Shown here: piece after piece, positions 12,962 to 25,420 of the stretch
How positions within the stretch are numbered: position 1 is the stretch's first letter
Layout: each line of letters opens with the position of its first letter
Source of the DNA: Lantana camara
Taxonomy: Eukaryota; Streptophyta; Magnoliopsida; Lamiales; Verbenaceae
Assembly: GCA_037501455.1 (NCBI GenBank)
Contig: CM074858.1
Location: 103,388,001-103,452,000, forward strand
Length of the DNA: 64,000 bases
Direction of reading: 5' to 3'
Position numbers and translations under genes: made by a program
The notes under the pieces: generated by a model
Told to the model about the DNA's origin: nothing
Seen by the model: only the letters and a program-made list of their open reading frames with translations
Databases searched by the model: none

Positions 12962-15900
12962 TGCCCTTCACAATTTAAAGGAAAATCATAAATCCTTGGT
13001 GATATATGGTCACATCAAAGAGAATTGTGTAGTGTACCTTATTCCAGCCCCATCCATAAAGTTTTCCATCACTAGTTAGTGCCATTGTATGTCTCCAACC
13101 ACCTGCAATCTGGAAAAGAATAAAGAAGAAAAAGCATCAAGTTTTCAACGAACAAGAAACTGAATTTGTATGGCCACATGACATGAATTTCAAAGGACTT
13201 CCCTAGAACGCTAAAAGTTCTATAACAATTAGGCCATAAAACTTGAGATAGCATATACTACTAATTTGATGCAGAGATTATAATAATTACTTGAGATATA
13301 CTATTTTCACGCAATGCTTCAAGCTTATGAGGAATTAGGTGATCTTCAAAATCCCCATGTCCTAGTTGCCCATACTTGCTCCAACCATAAGTAAACAAAC
13401 CACCCGAAGACGACACTGATATTGTATGTCGCCATCCACATGCCACCAAAACCATCTTTTCTCCCTGCAACAAGAAATGACACAAGTTCAACGGCAAAAG
13501 AGGAAATAATAAATAAATGGAAAATATGATTTTCAATTCCAGAGTTGACATTATTCAGACATAACTTCCACTTAAGTTTTATAATTGACATAACTACAGC
13601 AATCTCCCTTGACTTTTAAGATTATTACAGGTAGCCCTCATCAGATTTGAGAAATAAATCCTCACCCGTCATCCCATCAGGTTTGAGAAATTACTTGTGC
13701 CGGCCCTATCATTGATGATATTCAGTATTCAAATAAATTTGTATTACATACCTCAACTGTTGAAACTTTCCCTGGGACTAAACGGTCATCTCTGTCACCT
13801 AATCCCAGATTACCATATCGACCCCAGCCCCAACCGTATAGCTCACCATCTTCTGTTACAGCAGCTGTATGTTCAGCACCCGCAGCAACCATTCTGACTG
13901 ATATTCCCTACAAAATGTACAAAAAGGTTATCTACATCCCCAAAAAGTTTCATCATTTTCTGTTAATCTTATTTACACTAAATTTAAGATATCTACTATC
14001 AGTATTCCTTAAAATTTTCATTAATTTGATGATAAAACAATGTAATCCCCATGCAAAAAGCATCTCGGATAGTAATATGATTATCATTTTTACTATTTAT
14101 GTAATAAACTGTGAGTACCTTGAAGGCTTCAATTTTCCGTGGTACAAGAGAATCCTCTGTTGTTCCGAGTCCTAGCTGACCATTTTGATTCCTTCCCCAG
14201 CTTCAGTTGTAAAGTCAATAACATCAGAGGATAAACATGTCATTACAAAGTTATTCAGAATAAGGAAAATGTACATAATACATGATCAAATAAATGATCA
14301 CATCCCACAATCGTACAAACTCATTTGCAATGAATTGTTTGAGAGAAGCAGTCATAATAATACATCAGTTGAATGTAAAAATTTGCACAAGTTTACATCA
14401 TTGTGATTCAAAAGTTTAGGATAAATTATCAAATACAGGTTTCAGCAGGTAACGCGTGGAGAATAGCTTATTATCAAACATTTGAAGTTTTGAACTCAAG
14501 ACCTCTAAAAATCTTTGAACTTTTGTTTTTAGCTTAACACAACTCATTCTCAAAATTTTATTCTAGGAAATCATATAAAAGGAGGATAGGGAATGGTATT
14601 TTTAACATTCAGGGGTTCTACATGTTATTATAGCAAGCTGTAATCGAAGACGCAGCAATTTCATGTTAATTGTTATTTCTTTCATTTTCTTTTTTCAGGT
14701 TAATCGATCTAAAAAGCACACCATAGGATCGCTTGTAAATTTAATATCTTCCTAGTTCCTACACTTCATCAGTTTAAGTTTGGGCCAAAAAGATATTTGA
14801 CATTCGACAACTCAATACACATATTCCACACATATAAACCTGCTATCTCGATTTAATTGAAATTAACTAATACTGAAACAACATAGTCAAATGCTCCGAA
14901 AACCAACCTTTGCACCTCGCCATCCATAGTCACAGCTAAACAATGGCTGTCACCACAAGCAATTTGCTTTATCCTCAGACCTTGTAAGGCTTTGATTGGT
15001 TGTGGAGTAAACAAGTCACTAGAGTTTCCATGGCCTAGCCTCCCAAAATCACCCCTACAAAATATTTGCACAATAAGCAAATCATATTAAAATAATTTGT
15101 TATCAACACTACACACACCTCCCACATAACTTATCATCATATTACAGTTATTCCCTTATATCTGTCATTATACACAACAAAATAGTAACATCAAACACAT
15201 TTCCAATTTACTGGCATTATCCAAGTTTCTTGATCAATTTTGTCAAATTTGATTAAAAATTTTGATTTCAGAAGAGGGTGTTTGTAATTTTAAAACCGAA
15301 GGAGGACGTTTCTGTAATCACTCATAAATACAGATTATTCTCTATTTCAGCATCAAAAGCACAAGAAGATTAAACGTACCATCCCCAGCTGTAAACTTGC
15401 AGTTGAGATTCAGAATAAGCAGTTGTATGGTCAGCTCCACTAGTAACAGATACTATTTCTTGGTCATCCAAAGCACTCAACTGCGTCGGAGAAAATCGAT
15501 CTTCTGCATCACCATGGCCTAACTGTCCATCTTCTCCCCTACCCCATGAGCAAACCACATTGCCAGCTGCATTATGTCATCCACATTGTTCATCACATTG
15601 CAAGCTAAGTTAATCATCTCAACAACTTATTTAACTTAAAATAAAACATAATCAATTAAATAGGGATAAATGTTTCACCACCTACATTCTACTAGCTTTC
15701 TCCTTTTTCTTCTTGTTTTTTTTTTTTCTCTTTTGATAGCTTAGTTCTATACTTCTATTCTAAATTAATATTTTTGAAATGTGGTAACTTGTACATTATT
15801 TATTAAGAAATCCTTTTTCTTTTTAGATTTTTGGGTCAAACTCCTGCAGTTGGTTAATAACAAAATTTTAGTCTATGCATACAAAAAGATACAACTTTTT

Positions 15901-16663
15901 TGAAAGTTTGCAAATAAATTTGGGCACTGTTAATTTTTTATAGAAAAACTATTACGTTTCCCTAATATTTTATATTGAAATAAAATCAACCCGGGGAATA
16001 AATTCTGCTAAGCAATCACCAATAAGTTATATGATATTTTGAGATATTTTCCAGTTTTTTTTTCTTGTCAAACTAAACGATATTACCATAATTTTACGAA
16101 AAAATGTTTCTTTACAATAAAAGTAAAATAAATTATGAATTAATTTTCAGAATAATCAAGTGTTTTATACTTTTATTACCTCTTAAATTACCTTAATAAA
16201 AATATGGAGGCTGGAGCATTGACTATCACAAGATGAATAAAAATACTGGAAAACAGATCAGTATCATATCCCAGGAACGCCTACTCACACGAAATTACAA
16301 TAAACCCCCTGATAACAACTAACGTGGAGCATTCCAGTCCATGCAAACACACGATTCCCACATTCCCAACCAACTTCACCTCCAAAATTTGAAATCCCCA
16401 GTACCAGATTTCGACACCCTCCCTCGAAAATCAAATCAAAAACACCACAATAACACAAAACCCAAATGGGGAAAACCCAAATTCACCAAAATCCAAACGC
16501 ATTCACGATCAATCTACACACACATACACCACAACCCAAACTTACAGAGGAGCGCGACGGAGTGACTGGCGCCGGCGGATATGAGGAGCACTCTCCGAAC
16601 CGGGCCGGAAACCGCTCCACTCCCGCTACTGCTGCTGCTGACCATCTGCGCTTCCTCCGCCAT
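11039..16663 (-). CDS. UVR8: UVR8 ultraviolet-B photoreceptor
   Basis: Twelve exons: 16663-16546, 15566-15380, 15054-14908, 14200-14119, 13907-13752, 13464-13291, 13109-13038, 12748-12677, 12600-12482, 11925-11840, 11748-11696 and 11119-11039. All use GT-AG and keep frame, giving 448 residues against 440 in Arabidopsis; the extra 8 lie in a Ser-rich N-terminus. The product is a seven-bladed RCC1-type propeller with repeated GWGxxxxGQLG(H/L)G blades. All three GWRHT motifs are present, with Trp241, Trp293 (followed by Arg294) and Trp345 matching the UV-B-sensing Trp233, Trp285/Arg286 and Trp337. The COP1-binding VP pair of the C-terminal tail is Val418-Pro419 (YAVVPNEN). UVR8 is a homodimer that splits on UV-B and then binds COP1 to start photomorphogenic and protective gene expression. 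The last exon is short (26 residues) and ends DVKRIKI. I see no defect. Confidence 0.97.
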
Positions 16664-16767
16664 CTCCCTCTCTCTCTATAGATTATAGTTTCTGGGTTTG
16701 ATTTGTTGAAAGTCAGAGAGATATTAAGAAGTATCTAGCGATGAGATGAGAGAGGGGTGGTACAGAG

Positions 16768-16776
16768 TATTTATAG
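16768..16776 (-). promoter_or_regulatory. probable UVR8 TATA box
   Basis: CTATAAATA on the minus strand lies about 105 bases upstream of the UVR8 start codon, followed by a CT-rich leader (CTCTCTC near 16751), a common plant core-promoter arrangement. This rests on motif and position only. Confidence 0.55.
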
Positions 16777-17518
16777 TGATAGAGATTGGAGGGATCGGGC
16801 ATGTGCTCTACTGGGATCTCTCATGCGAGTATTAATTGTTACTGTTTACTCTCTGTTTCTTGCTTATAACTGTACTCCAGAGAGAGACACAGAGAGAGAG
16901 AGAGGGGAGAGAGATTTGCTATATTTTTCATCTTTTGTCGCCTTGTATGTAACTTCGGTCCTTCATTTTTGGTATTCAATTATTCATGTTTGGTACTCAT
17001 TTTCAGAAAAGTAGGTATTTTTGGTCCACAACTTGGTTAATGAACTACTATTCATGAATAAGAATTTGAGATCCGAACACGATATGATATAAATATGGTC
17101 GTATGAATTACTTTGTTTAGATTTATCACCTAAAAAATATAAGATACAACATTCTAGACAAGTTTGTCACGGTATTCTATATGAATATAATATTATAAAA
17201 TAATATTTTTAAAAATATTCATAAATATAATAATATTTTTGAAGGTAAAGGGGCCCCGATAGGGCCAATTTATTGTAACTCAGAATTAACAAAGTTCCGT
17301 TTCAAAAAAAATAAAAATAAAAAATTAACAAAGTTCAAAGCACAACAAAAAACATCAAAAGCACCAACGTAAGCCGAAGCTGCATTACGAACTAGAGTAT
17401 GGACGACCATATTCGCACCACGTCTAATAGAGGAGAAACGACATGATTCAAATTGAGAACAAATCTGCCGAATCTCAAAATAAATATTTCCTAAAATGAG
17501 AGCATGTAAAATGAGGGT
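16777..17518. other. UVR8 upstream region
   Basis: Contains a GA-rich run (about 16880-16910) and AT-rich sequence. The direct repeats ATAATATTTTTAAA and ATATAATATTATAAAATAA recur near 17200 and 17750. No coding sequence is supported. Confidence 0.4.
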
Positions 17519-17690
17519 AATTCTAACCCGAGCCTGGCTCGGCCAAACCGGTGTAACGAGGGGGCGAGTGTTTTACACTTGCCGTGTGGTTGGTGGAAAG
17601 TTTGGGGAGAGTGACCAATCAAATGGCAAGTGTAATACACTTGCCTTTTTAATTGGTTGGGTCCGGCCAAGCCTGGTCTGGGCTAGAATT
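17519..17690 (+). mobile_element. 172-bp inverted-repeat element, copy A (best preserved)
   Basis: Terminal inverted repeats of about 26 bp are visible: the left begins AATTCTAACCCGAGCCTGGC, and the right end, read in reverse complement, begins AATTCTAGCCCAGACCAGGC. The inside has the motif AAGTGTAATACACTTGCC and a second CACTTGCC. It has no coding capacity and shares its whole length with copies at 5285, 9887 and 17894, which marks it as a MITE family. Confidence 0.8.
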
Positions 17691-17893
17691 TTCCGTAAAA
17701 TGATAAGATACGTTAGAGGTATTTGCCACGATATCTAACACGAATATAATATCATAAAATAATATTTTTAAAATATATTCGTAAATGTAATAATATTTTT
17801 AATTGTGTAATAACCTTCGAAAGTATGCAAAACAATAATATTTGGTTGTTCTTTAAACCACTTTTGTTGGCTTTTTTCTTTACCTCGTCGGAA

Positions 17894-18065
17894 AATTATA
17901 AATCAGGACCATTCAGTCGAATCAAATTAATCATAATGTTAAGTGTATTACATTTGTTATTTGACTCGTTGTTTTTTCTAAATTTTTTACAAGTCACACG
18001 GTAAATGTAAAACACTCGTTCTCTCGTTACATCGGTTTAACCGAATCAAGTTCGGGCTAAAATTA
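17894..18065 (-). mobile_element. 172-bp inverted-repeat element, copy D
   Basis: Reverse-oriented relative of the element at 17519, only about 200 bp away. It has TTAAGTGTATTACATTTG near the left, CACTCGTTCTCTCGTTACATCG, and the end TTCGGGCTAAAATTAT. The AT-rich DNA between the two copies is also partly shared. Confidence 0.7.
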
Positions 18066-19259
18066 TCCTTCTCTATCTTGTCCCGTTTTAAATTTTATTT
18101 TTTCGAACATTTTATCATGCATCTATACTCTTTTATAAAGCACGAGAATTATTTGTGGTCTCTTGAACTTAATCTCTATTTTTTTTTTACCTAATATGCT
18201 TATTTCGTTTTACTACAAAGAACATGTTTCAATTAGTTATTTATTTATTAACTTGGCTTTTTTCTCACTTTATTTTTATTCTCCTTTTTATATTCTTTTT
18301 ATTTTTTTTCTCATATATTTTGTAATTTATGTTTTAATTACTTTTTATTAATATAGAATTATTAAATTTATATTAAGACAGACAGTTTTAATTTTTTATA
18401 AACGAATAATTTAATTTAATATATTTAAATAATAATATATTTTTTTAAATACATATCGAGTGTACCGAATTACTAATTTAGATTAATTTTGAGGACATGG
18501 GAACAATTCGACCTGAAAATGAAAATTCAAGGACATAAATTAGAAGTGAATTTTGGTTATTTAATTATTTGTATATAAAATTACAAGCATTAATTTGACT
18601 TTTGTAGGGCTAAGTAGGACCATGATGAAGACAAACCCCTTGATTTAAAGCAATTTTTGTCAAAACGGGAATATATGAAAAAATAAAAAAGAAAATAAAT
18701 AGTCAACTAGTGTAACTCTGAAATTTGTTGTTATGTCATTTTAATTAAAATTTTAAATTTAGATATTTAAAACACAACTATTATTGATCAACTTTTACGA
18801 AAAAAATTATATAGTGATGAGTTTTATAATTGTACTAGTACACTAAATATAAGAATTCCGGTCTTTTCTGACCAAAAAAAAAAAAGAATTCCGGTCTTTA
18901 CAAAATGTGAGACAAGTCACTTGAGTGCGAAGATGATAGAAAATTTGAAAATATTAAATACGAATTTCCATCACTTTTACGAGTATGAAAAATTGACTTA
19001 GTATCGGAGATCAACTCTCATATACACACCTTGTTTTGGGGCGTTCTCGAAGGATCACCTAAGTATATAAAGCTTGAGTTCGGCTCGAAATCCTATTTAA
19101 ATTTGATGGAGTTTGAATCGAACTTGATTTAGTTTGATTTCAAACCGAGCCAGCTCAAGCTCAACTTTGTAACTCGGCTTGTTCGTATCCTTGGATTCGG
19201 CCAGCCTGCCACATTTAAAACCAACTCAAAATATGTGATCGAGTCGAAATCCGGTCTGC
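18066..19259. other. intergenic spacer
   Basis: AT-rich. AGAATTCCGGTCTTT is duplicated around a poly(A) run at about 18850-18900. A GC-richer stretch at 19060-19210 has repeated CTCG/GAGC motifs of the kind seen in degraded plant repeats. No gene is supported. Confidence 0.4.
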
Positions 19260-19831
19260 TGACGTGATCGAGGGATGCCTACTGATCACTTAAAATTTGT
19301 AAGGGTGTGGTATGCTCGAAAGGAGTTAGAGTTGTAAGATGGAAAGGAAACGTAAGCTGAAGGCTGACAGGGACAGACGGGGTTTTACCCTATGTAGGCA
19401 TTTCGAAGCTTAAGTCAGTCTCGGGTTAAGGAGAGAAGAACGAGTAGACTTGAAGTGCAATAAATGAGCTACCAAATGACATTTATGAGGGGGTATATAT
19501 ACCATTGGGGTTAATGATAACCTCCTTGTACTATTTGCAGGTGCATTTAATACCTATCAGGTACGGATGCACAATCCGCATTTAATGCTGAGGCGGCTGA
19601 AGGGTCCCACTCTGAGGCCCAAGTCAACCGTCGAGCTAGAGGGAGACAAGTCGAGAGGGCGACTCTACTTCGACCTATTTAGTGATTGGGGACCTTCTGG
19701 GGTGTTAGTCGACTCGGCAGTTACCCGTCGAGCTGGGCCACATGTCCTTTCTTACTGAGTCAGGCCCACTATACGTGACACATGGCGCCTCGGTACTAGT
19801 CCACGTGGTTCGACGGTTTTGGCCCACGTCA
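19260..19831. mobile_element. candidate solo LTR
   Basis: The 572-bp block is GC-richer than its flanks, starts TGACGTG and ends CACGTCA (7-bp inverted termini of TG...CA type), and holds a TATA-like GGTATATATACC near 19493. No target duplication is visible at the chosen ends and no second copy lies in the window, so the identity is tentative. Confidence 0.4.
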
Positions 19832-20682
19832 ATATCCTTAATATTTTATAGTTTAAGACCCAATAATTAAATAAATAAAATCAAAATACACATGCTTGGA
19901 GAAATTAATTAAATATTCATATATTTATTGAATATCTCGCTGACCGCTACAATTTGAACAATATTCATTAAACCTGTTTCAACTCTTTTTCTTTGTGTTG
20001 GTGCCCAAATTTGAGGAGGAAAGTGTAAAATATGACTCCATACAATTAAAGTAGTATAGTAAGAGTAAGAATATTCTACATTCGCTTTGTAATTGGTATA
20101 AAATTAAAAGGAATAATTAATTGAATAATCCGTTTATAGTTTCTTAAGATAAACAAACAACAATGTCAATGATTAGAACCATAAAGGGTTTGAGCTATAA
20201 CTAATCCAAACAAATTCGAAATAGTCCTTCTAGTTAAACTTAAAATTGTCTGTATTAATATAAATTTAATAAAGGGACTGATTCACAAGCAATTGTTACT
20301 CTTTGTCATGTGAAGTTCCCAACCTTCATATCCACGATAGAAAAATAAAAGAAAAGTTATTAGTCAGAAAAAAAAATCGATCAGGTTTGACTTCCACTGA
20401 CAATATAATTTCTACTCGTAACATATTTCCCTTATAATATGAAAATAATAATATTTTAGAAATATATTTAAAACACTAAAAAGTTGTTGTCCAACCCTCA
20501 AATAACCGGCCAGTTAGAGAAAAAACTCATCCCTTTTATATATTTACCACTACTCCAAAATTAAAAAAATTAAATCTGAGTCCTATTAGACTCAAAAATA
20601 GCAATACGATGTGCACAACGGCATAAGTTTATACTCTCTGGATGTTCCAACACAGAGGTACACAGCAATAAAACTCAATATA
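19832..20682. other. intergenic spacer
   Basis: AT-rich sequence with short runs of A and T. I see no gene, RNA or bounded element. Confidence 0.4.
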
Positions 20683-20811
20683 ATATAACAAGGGGCCGAA
20701 GAATAATTAATTGGGAAGAATGTGAAAGAGCTTATATAATTAGAAGGTAAATTTCTGATATAGTTCTTTCACATTCTTCCCAATTAATTATACTTCGGTC
20801 CCTTGTTATAT
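20683..20811. mobile_element. hairpin MITE with ~46-bp terminal inverted repeats
   Basis: The left arm (20683-20729) and right arm (20764-20811) are near-perfect inverted copies: TTGGGAAGAATGTGAAAGA on the left answers TCTTTCACATTCTTCCCAA on the right, and CAAGGGGCCGAAG answers CTTCGGTCCCTTG. Only about 34 bp separate the arms. The flanks are TA-rich, in line with a TA-targeting element. A transcript would fold into a long hairpin. Confidence 0.75.
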
Positions 20812-21693
20812 ATATATATATATATATTATATTAGACAATGTTAGGAGAAATGTCATTGTCATGCACGTTCAGTGCATGGATAAATTGTAAAATTTTCAT
20901 TTACATGAAAATAATGAATAATATAATATAACAAAGTTGAATAATAATTTAATTAACATGTGCAATTTCGGGGCATGTAATTGTGGACATTGATTTTTGT
21001 TGTTTGTGTAGATTAACCCATTTATAGTGGATTACGATAACTAATCTTTTATTGAATTGTATATTAATTTGTATGCATTTTTTTAAACAAAGATAATTTT
21101 ATAGAGGATCCATCTAAAAATAATAAAAATATTAGTAACTTAAGGATTAAAAGTTATAAAAAATAAAATACTATTTCTTATATAATAAAATACTTAAACA
21201 GAAAATATATTTATCAAAATTATCTTGATCAAAATTCTCAAATTTTCTATTTTTTTTTATCAAGATCCTCATATTTCTATTTTTTAATAAGTAAATATTG
21301 CTATTTTTCATCTGTATAAGTTAACAATATATGAGGAGGAGCGCTCCTCTGGAATTTTTTTTTTTCAAAACTTTAGTGTTTTTAGTAACTAGTGAAATAA
21401 ACGTGCGTTGCATATTTATCATTTAATTTTATTTGAATAAGTTTAGTTATTATATTTATTGAATAAATTAGGATATTAAAACTATCAAATTTGATTAAAT
21501 AAATATAATAACATCTTTAGTAAACTATTTTGATCTTAAAAAGCTACACACACAAAAATATTTATATGAAATCTCTCATTCAAATCATGTACAATAAGTA
21601 GAAATTTAAAGTAGAGAAACATTCAAATAATTAAATAATAAAAATATTTGAAATTATATTAATATATAAAAAAATGTTTTAATGTGTATTATC
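20812..21693. other. intergenic spacer left of the solo LTR
   Basis: AT-rich. TTATC at 21689-21693 is the left half of the target duplication of the next element. A short palindromic GAGGAGCGCTCCTC lies near 21333. No gene is supported. Confidence 0.4.
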
Positions 21694-23633
21694 TGTTGGA
21701 AAACACGAATCAGAAAGCAGCGGAATTTAAAAAATTTTCCCAACAAAAGGACCTTGAACTCGCAATCGTGTAACCAAATTCGTAAAGATAGAAAACTTAC
21801 TTTTCTTTTATTCTTTCTTGAAGCGTTTCAAGCCACCCAAGAACGCTCTTCTCGCGGCTTGATCCCCTCTCCTTGGTAAAGCTCGAATCTTCAAACTTCT
21901 AACTTGAAGTCTCTAGAGAAAGTCCACCAACTTGATCACAATCTAACTAGTAAGGATGCTAGTTCTCTAGTTAGTGTTTAGGCTTAACCTAGGGTTTAAT
22001 TTAATCTTGGAGAAAGGAAGGTGTTCAACACATGAACCAAGAATTGTCAATTAGCTCTAAAGGGGAGCATGAGCTCCCCTATATATAGGAAAGGGGAGGG
22101 GCGGCCGAACCTAGTCCTTATTGGACAAGGATTTGGTTCCTCTCTCTCCTATTACTTGATCATCAAGTATTTTCCAACTTTGACTTTGAATTCTAATTCT
22201 AGTCAACTTTTAAGAGAGCTAAAAATATCCAAACTATTTTTGGATAATTTTATACTTTATTTATTATAAAATAAATAACTTATTTTTATCTAATTAATTA
22301 ATTCGTAATTAATTAACTAGATTATTTTCTCCAAAATTAGACTTTCTTTTTAATTCAAAATTAAACCAAAGTCTATTAAATAATTAACTAATTAATTATT
22401 TAACATATATATGTACACACGTGTGTGACACGTGTCACAGTGACACGTGTCACTCACGTGAGCCACACGTGTGAATTCACACGTGTGGAACCCTCTTGGC
22501 CCGATTAACTCGTTTAATCATTTTCAAGCCTCAACTCATGTAACCAAGTTGTTGTGTGTGACCCTCTAGGTTCTCAATTCAATTAGCAGTGACCCTAATT
22601 AATTAATTCACTAATTAATTAATCAGTCCACAGATTAAACGACCATAGTCTAGCAACAGGTGTTTAACCCCTAGCTGAATTGGAATGTTCGGATTCGACA
22701 GAACCTTTAAGTCATTGATTCATGTGAGATACAATCCTCCTACTTACTATCTCTCAACCAAGATCTAGGGCAAGGGAATAATCAGAACCCTAATAATCCG
22801 GTCTTAAAGCTAAGTGCATTTCATATCCATTTGATCTCAATCCAAGAAACACTTTTCTTGATGTCTTGATCTACTGCCTTGGCCAAGGACTCCATATGGC
22901 ATATGAATGACTTACACAATAAGAGATCACCTTGCAAATGCAAGTGTAGGTCCTTTCTTGATTCTCATTCACTTTCATGAATCACTTGTGCAGCCCCAGC
23001 ATAAGCCTTGAATCAGTTGTCTAAGGCAACACCCTTTAAAGCTTATACCAAAGACTACAGAGTTAACTCATAAAGTAACATGGAACCTCAAGTCTAAGGA
23101 TCAATTAATCACATCAATGACTCGTGAGATATTTCCTAATCTGGAAGTTTCCATTTCCTGAAATAGAAACTTCCTTTCCCATTTAGGAATGTTCTCACAC
23201 GGGGCACCTCAGTGAACTTACTTATTAAAGTAAGCACCCTCATGTATCACGCACGTATCAACTATACACTTTGCACCTCCATGAAACAAGGTGGTCCTTC
23301 TTAAGGGCGTGATCCCACAAGCAAGCCTTAGAGGAGTCAGGTTGACACTCCCACTGTCTGTAGGACTCATCGGCTTGGAGTATTTTACTAATCATGACTT
23401 ATGTGATATAGGGCTCGTTTCATGAACCATTTAACCCAAATGGTAGAGTCCTAAAGTCATCAGGATTAGGGGAGTTCTCATACATGCACAGCTAAAGTAA
23501 ACGCATACCAAACAAGAGCATATAAAGAAGTGTTGCCTCAATTCGTTATTTTATTCAAAGATTGTCTGTGATTACAATAAGGAAAAGCACAAAGCGGATA
23601 TACAATCGGCTTTCTAGGGCACTATTCCTAACA
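21694..23633. mobile_element. 1,940-bp solo LTR with perfect TTATC target duplication
   Basis: The block begins TGTTGGAAAAC and ends ATTCCTAACA, which is TG...CA with imperfect inverted termini (TGTTGGAA / TTCCTAACA). It is flanked by TTATC on both sides (21689-21693 and 23634-23638). It contains no retrotransposon protein and no internal pair of LTRs, so a long solo LTR left by recombination fits best. A non-autonomous retroelement with very short LTRs is less likely. A TATA-like CTATATATAG lies at about 22078 and six G-boxes at 22418-22485. Orientation cannot be decided here. Confidence 0.8.
22418..22485. promoter_or_regulatory. cluster of six palindromic G-boxes (CACGTG)
   Basis: CACGTG occurs at 22418, 22429, 22444, 22455, 22466 and 22480, mostly as ACACGTGT, in 68 bp. 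ACGTG cores bind plant bZIP (ABF/HY5 type) and bHLH (PIF type) factors. The spacing of 11, 15, 11, 11 and 14 bp is close to one helical turn in most cases. Activity is inferred from motif density only. Confidence 0.7.
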
Positions 23634-23638
23634 TTATC

Positions 23639-25420
23639 ATCGTCCAAATAATTCTAACTTGTAAGCATAAATAATAGTTATAACTTTCAAATATATTTAA
23701 TAAATAAAAAGACATATATAAAAAATATAGATAACATCTTAGCATATGGTTCACATATTCATGTCCTGTACAACAACTTGTACATACATTACTTTTCCCA
23801 AATTTTCTATCTGATGAGTTCCAATACAAAACCCTTAACATTAATCCCTTGTTCCTCAAGATCTTACCGAAGTAAGCCAGGATTTCGGAGAGATTAATCA
23901 AGAAATCAGACCAAAAAACTTGGTTCGTCATATCTCAAGGGTCGTATTTATAAAATTTACTTATTCAAGTTATCTCTTATAAGAAGATTGGAATTATATC
24001 TTCATATTAGAATTGTTACGATCTTCCCAGAATTCCTTCCTCTCTAGCTTGCATTATTTGCTCAAACTCCCACGAACTTATTGTTCGCTTTAGTTTAGTG
24101 ATTTGGGTTTCTGGCCTTATCCACGTGTTGGACTGAACCTTTGGCTAGATAGGTATGTCCCCAACACTATCATACTTGAGTACATTCGTGAGCAAGCTAT
24201 CATGTTGGCAGTCATAGAAAAAACTTGAACTTTTGGGGGGTGAGGTAATTTCCAAATTCATTTCCAATTTTTCTCGCATGTCTCATCCCACATCATAAGA
24301 AAACTATACATCGTTTTATAGGAGAATTTGTCGTTAGTTGACTCAGTCCAAACCCTCTTATCTCCGTTATCATGAAGCGCGATTAGGATACTAAGCATCT
24401 CATTCACCATCTCCTTGTACAGTAATGTTTTCAGTTAATTCAGGTTTCAGTTTTTATCTGTGCCAATGAGATTACATACTATAAGATCTTTCTCCTCTTC
24501 ATAAATGTTATCTCCAAAGATGTCCGCTAATTTGCTGTGATAACCATCTATCGTTCCATAAAGACGTCCCTTCACCGTTCTGAATCCTCCATTTCGAAAA
24601 TGGCACCACCATTCAGGTGTTTCTAACTATCCCCTTCCATGCTTGGGAAGCCATAAATTGAGGCTTATATTCGATCAAGAATGTCCTCCCCTTTTAAATA
24701 TTTTTTCTTATATCTAGTTTCACACCGTCGCCTCCTTGTTGAGCATTCTCCATCCCATTTTAGCGAGCATCGCTATATTTCTTTTTGGACTTCTCTAAGA
24801 CCTAATCTACTTTCTTGCGTCTTTCTAGTCACCTTCTTCCACCCTACAAAACGGGTCTGTTTCTTTGTTATATCAGTCACCTAAAAAAGTTGTGCTTGAG
24901 TTGATCAAGTTTATCGACACATGACTGAGGAGCCAATTTGTGTGCATGTGGTAGATGGAGATCGAGATCGTGATGGACTGAATAAGTGTCATTAGTCCAA
25001 AAAGGTTTTTAGTTTGGCTTCTGTCGCAAGAAGCTCTTTTCAATGCCCCTTGCGAAACGCCTCAACCATACTTTGAATGCACTTTGCTCCATCCACGGTA
25101 GTTTCGGAGCAAGCTAATACCAAGACTCATCACCTCTTCAATGGTATATCCGCTGAATAGTTTGATGTAGTACTCCCAAGTGTGTGGCTTCAGTTGACCA
25201 TTACTGGTTGCCCATTCATTACCTATTTTGAGAGCATTCATCTGGTTCCTAATTCTTCTCGTTATGGTTGAGAGATAAATGAAACGTATATGATTATCCC
25301 TGAATTGAAGTCAATTATTCTTGTCTCTTAAAACCAAATAATCTCTTCTTGTTATATTAGTTTGTTGTACTCTGCCATCAATTCTTTCTCCAAATCATTT
25401 GGATATTTACCTTGCTTGTC
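23639..25420 (-). pseudogene. decayed LINE (non-LTR retrotransposon) reverse-transcriptase region
   Basis: Minus-strand translation across frames shows plant LINE hallmarks in the right order. Near 25320-25150 is LQFRDNHIRFIYLSTITRR, followed by a region ending EYYIKLFSG (linker before the RT). Near 24850-24760 are VGWKKVTRKTQESRLGLREV and then an MLAKMGWRMLN-like stretch (RT C-terminus). Near 24240 is FGNYLTPQKFKFFL (entry to the zinc-binding domain). Stops and frameshifts are frequent, and the YADD catalytic segment was not found. The solo LTR at 21694 sits at its distal end and may have inserted into it. Confidence 0.7.

Noticed and set aside
19567..19758. 63-codon open frame in the GC-rich block
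   Set aside because: It sits in a candidate LTR and matches no protein I know.
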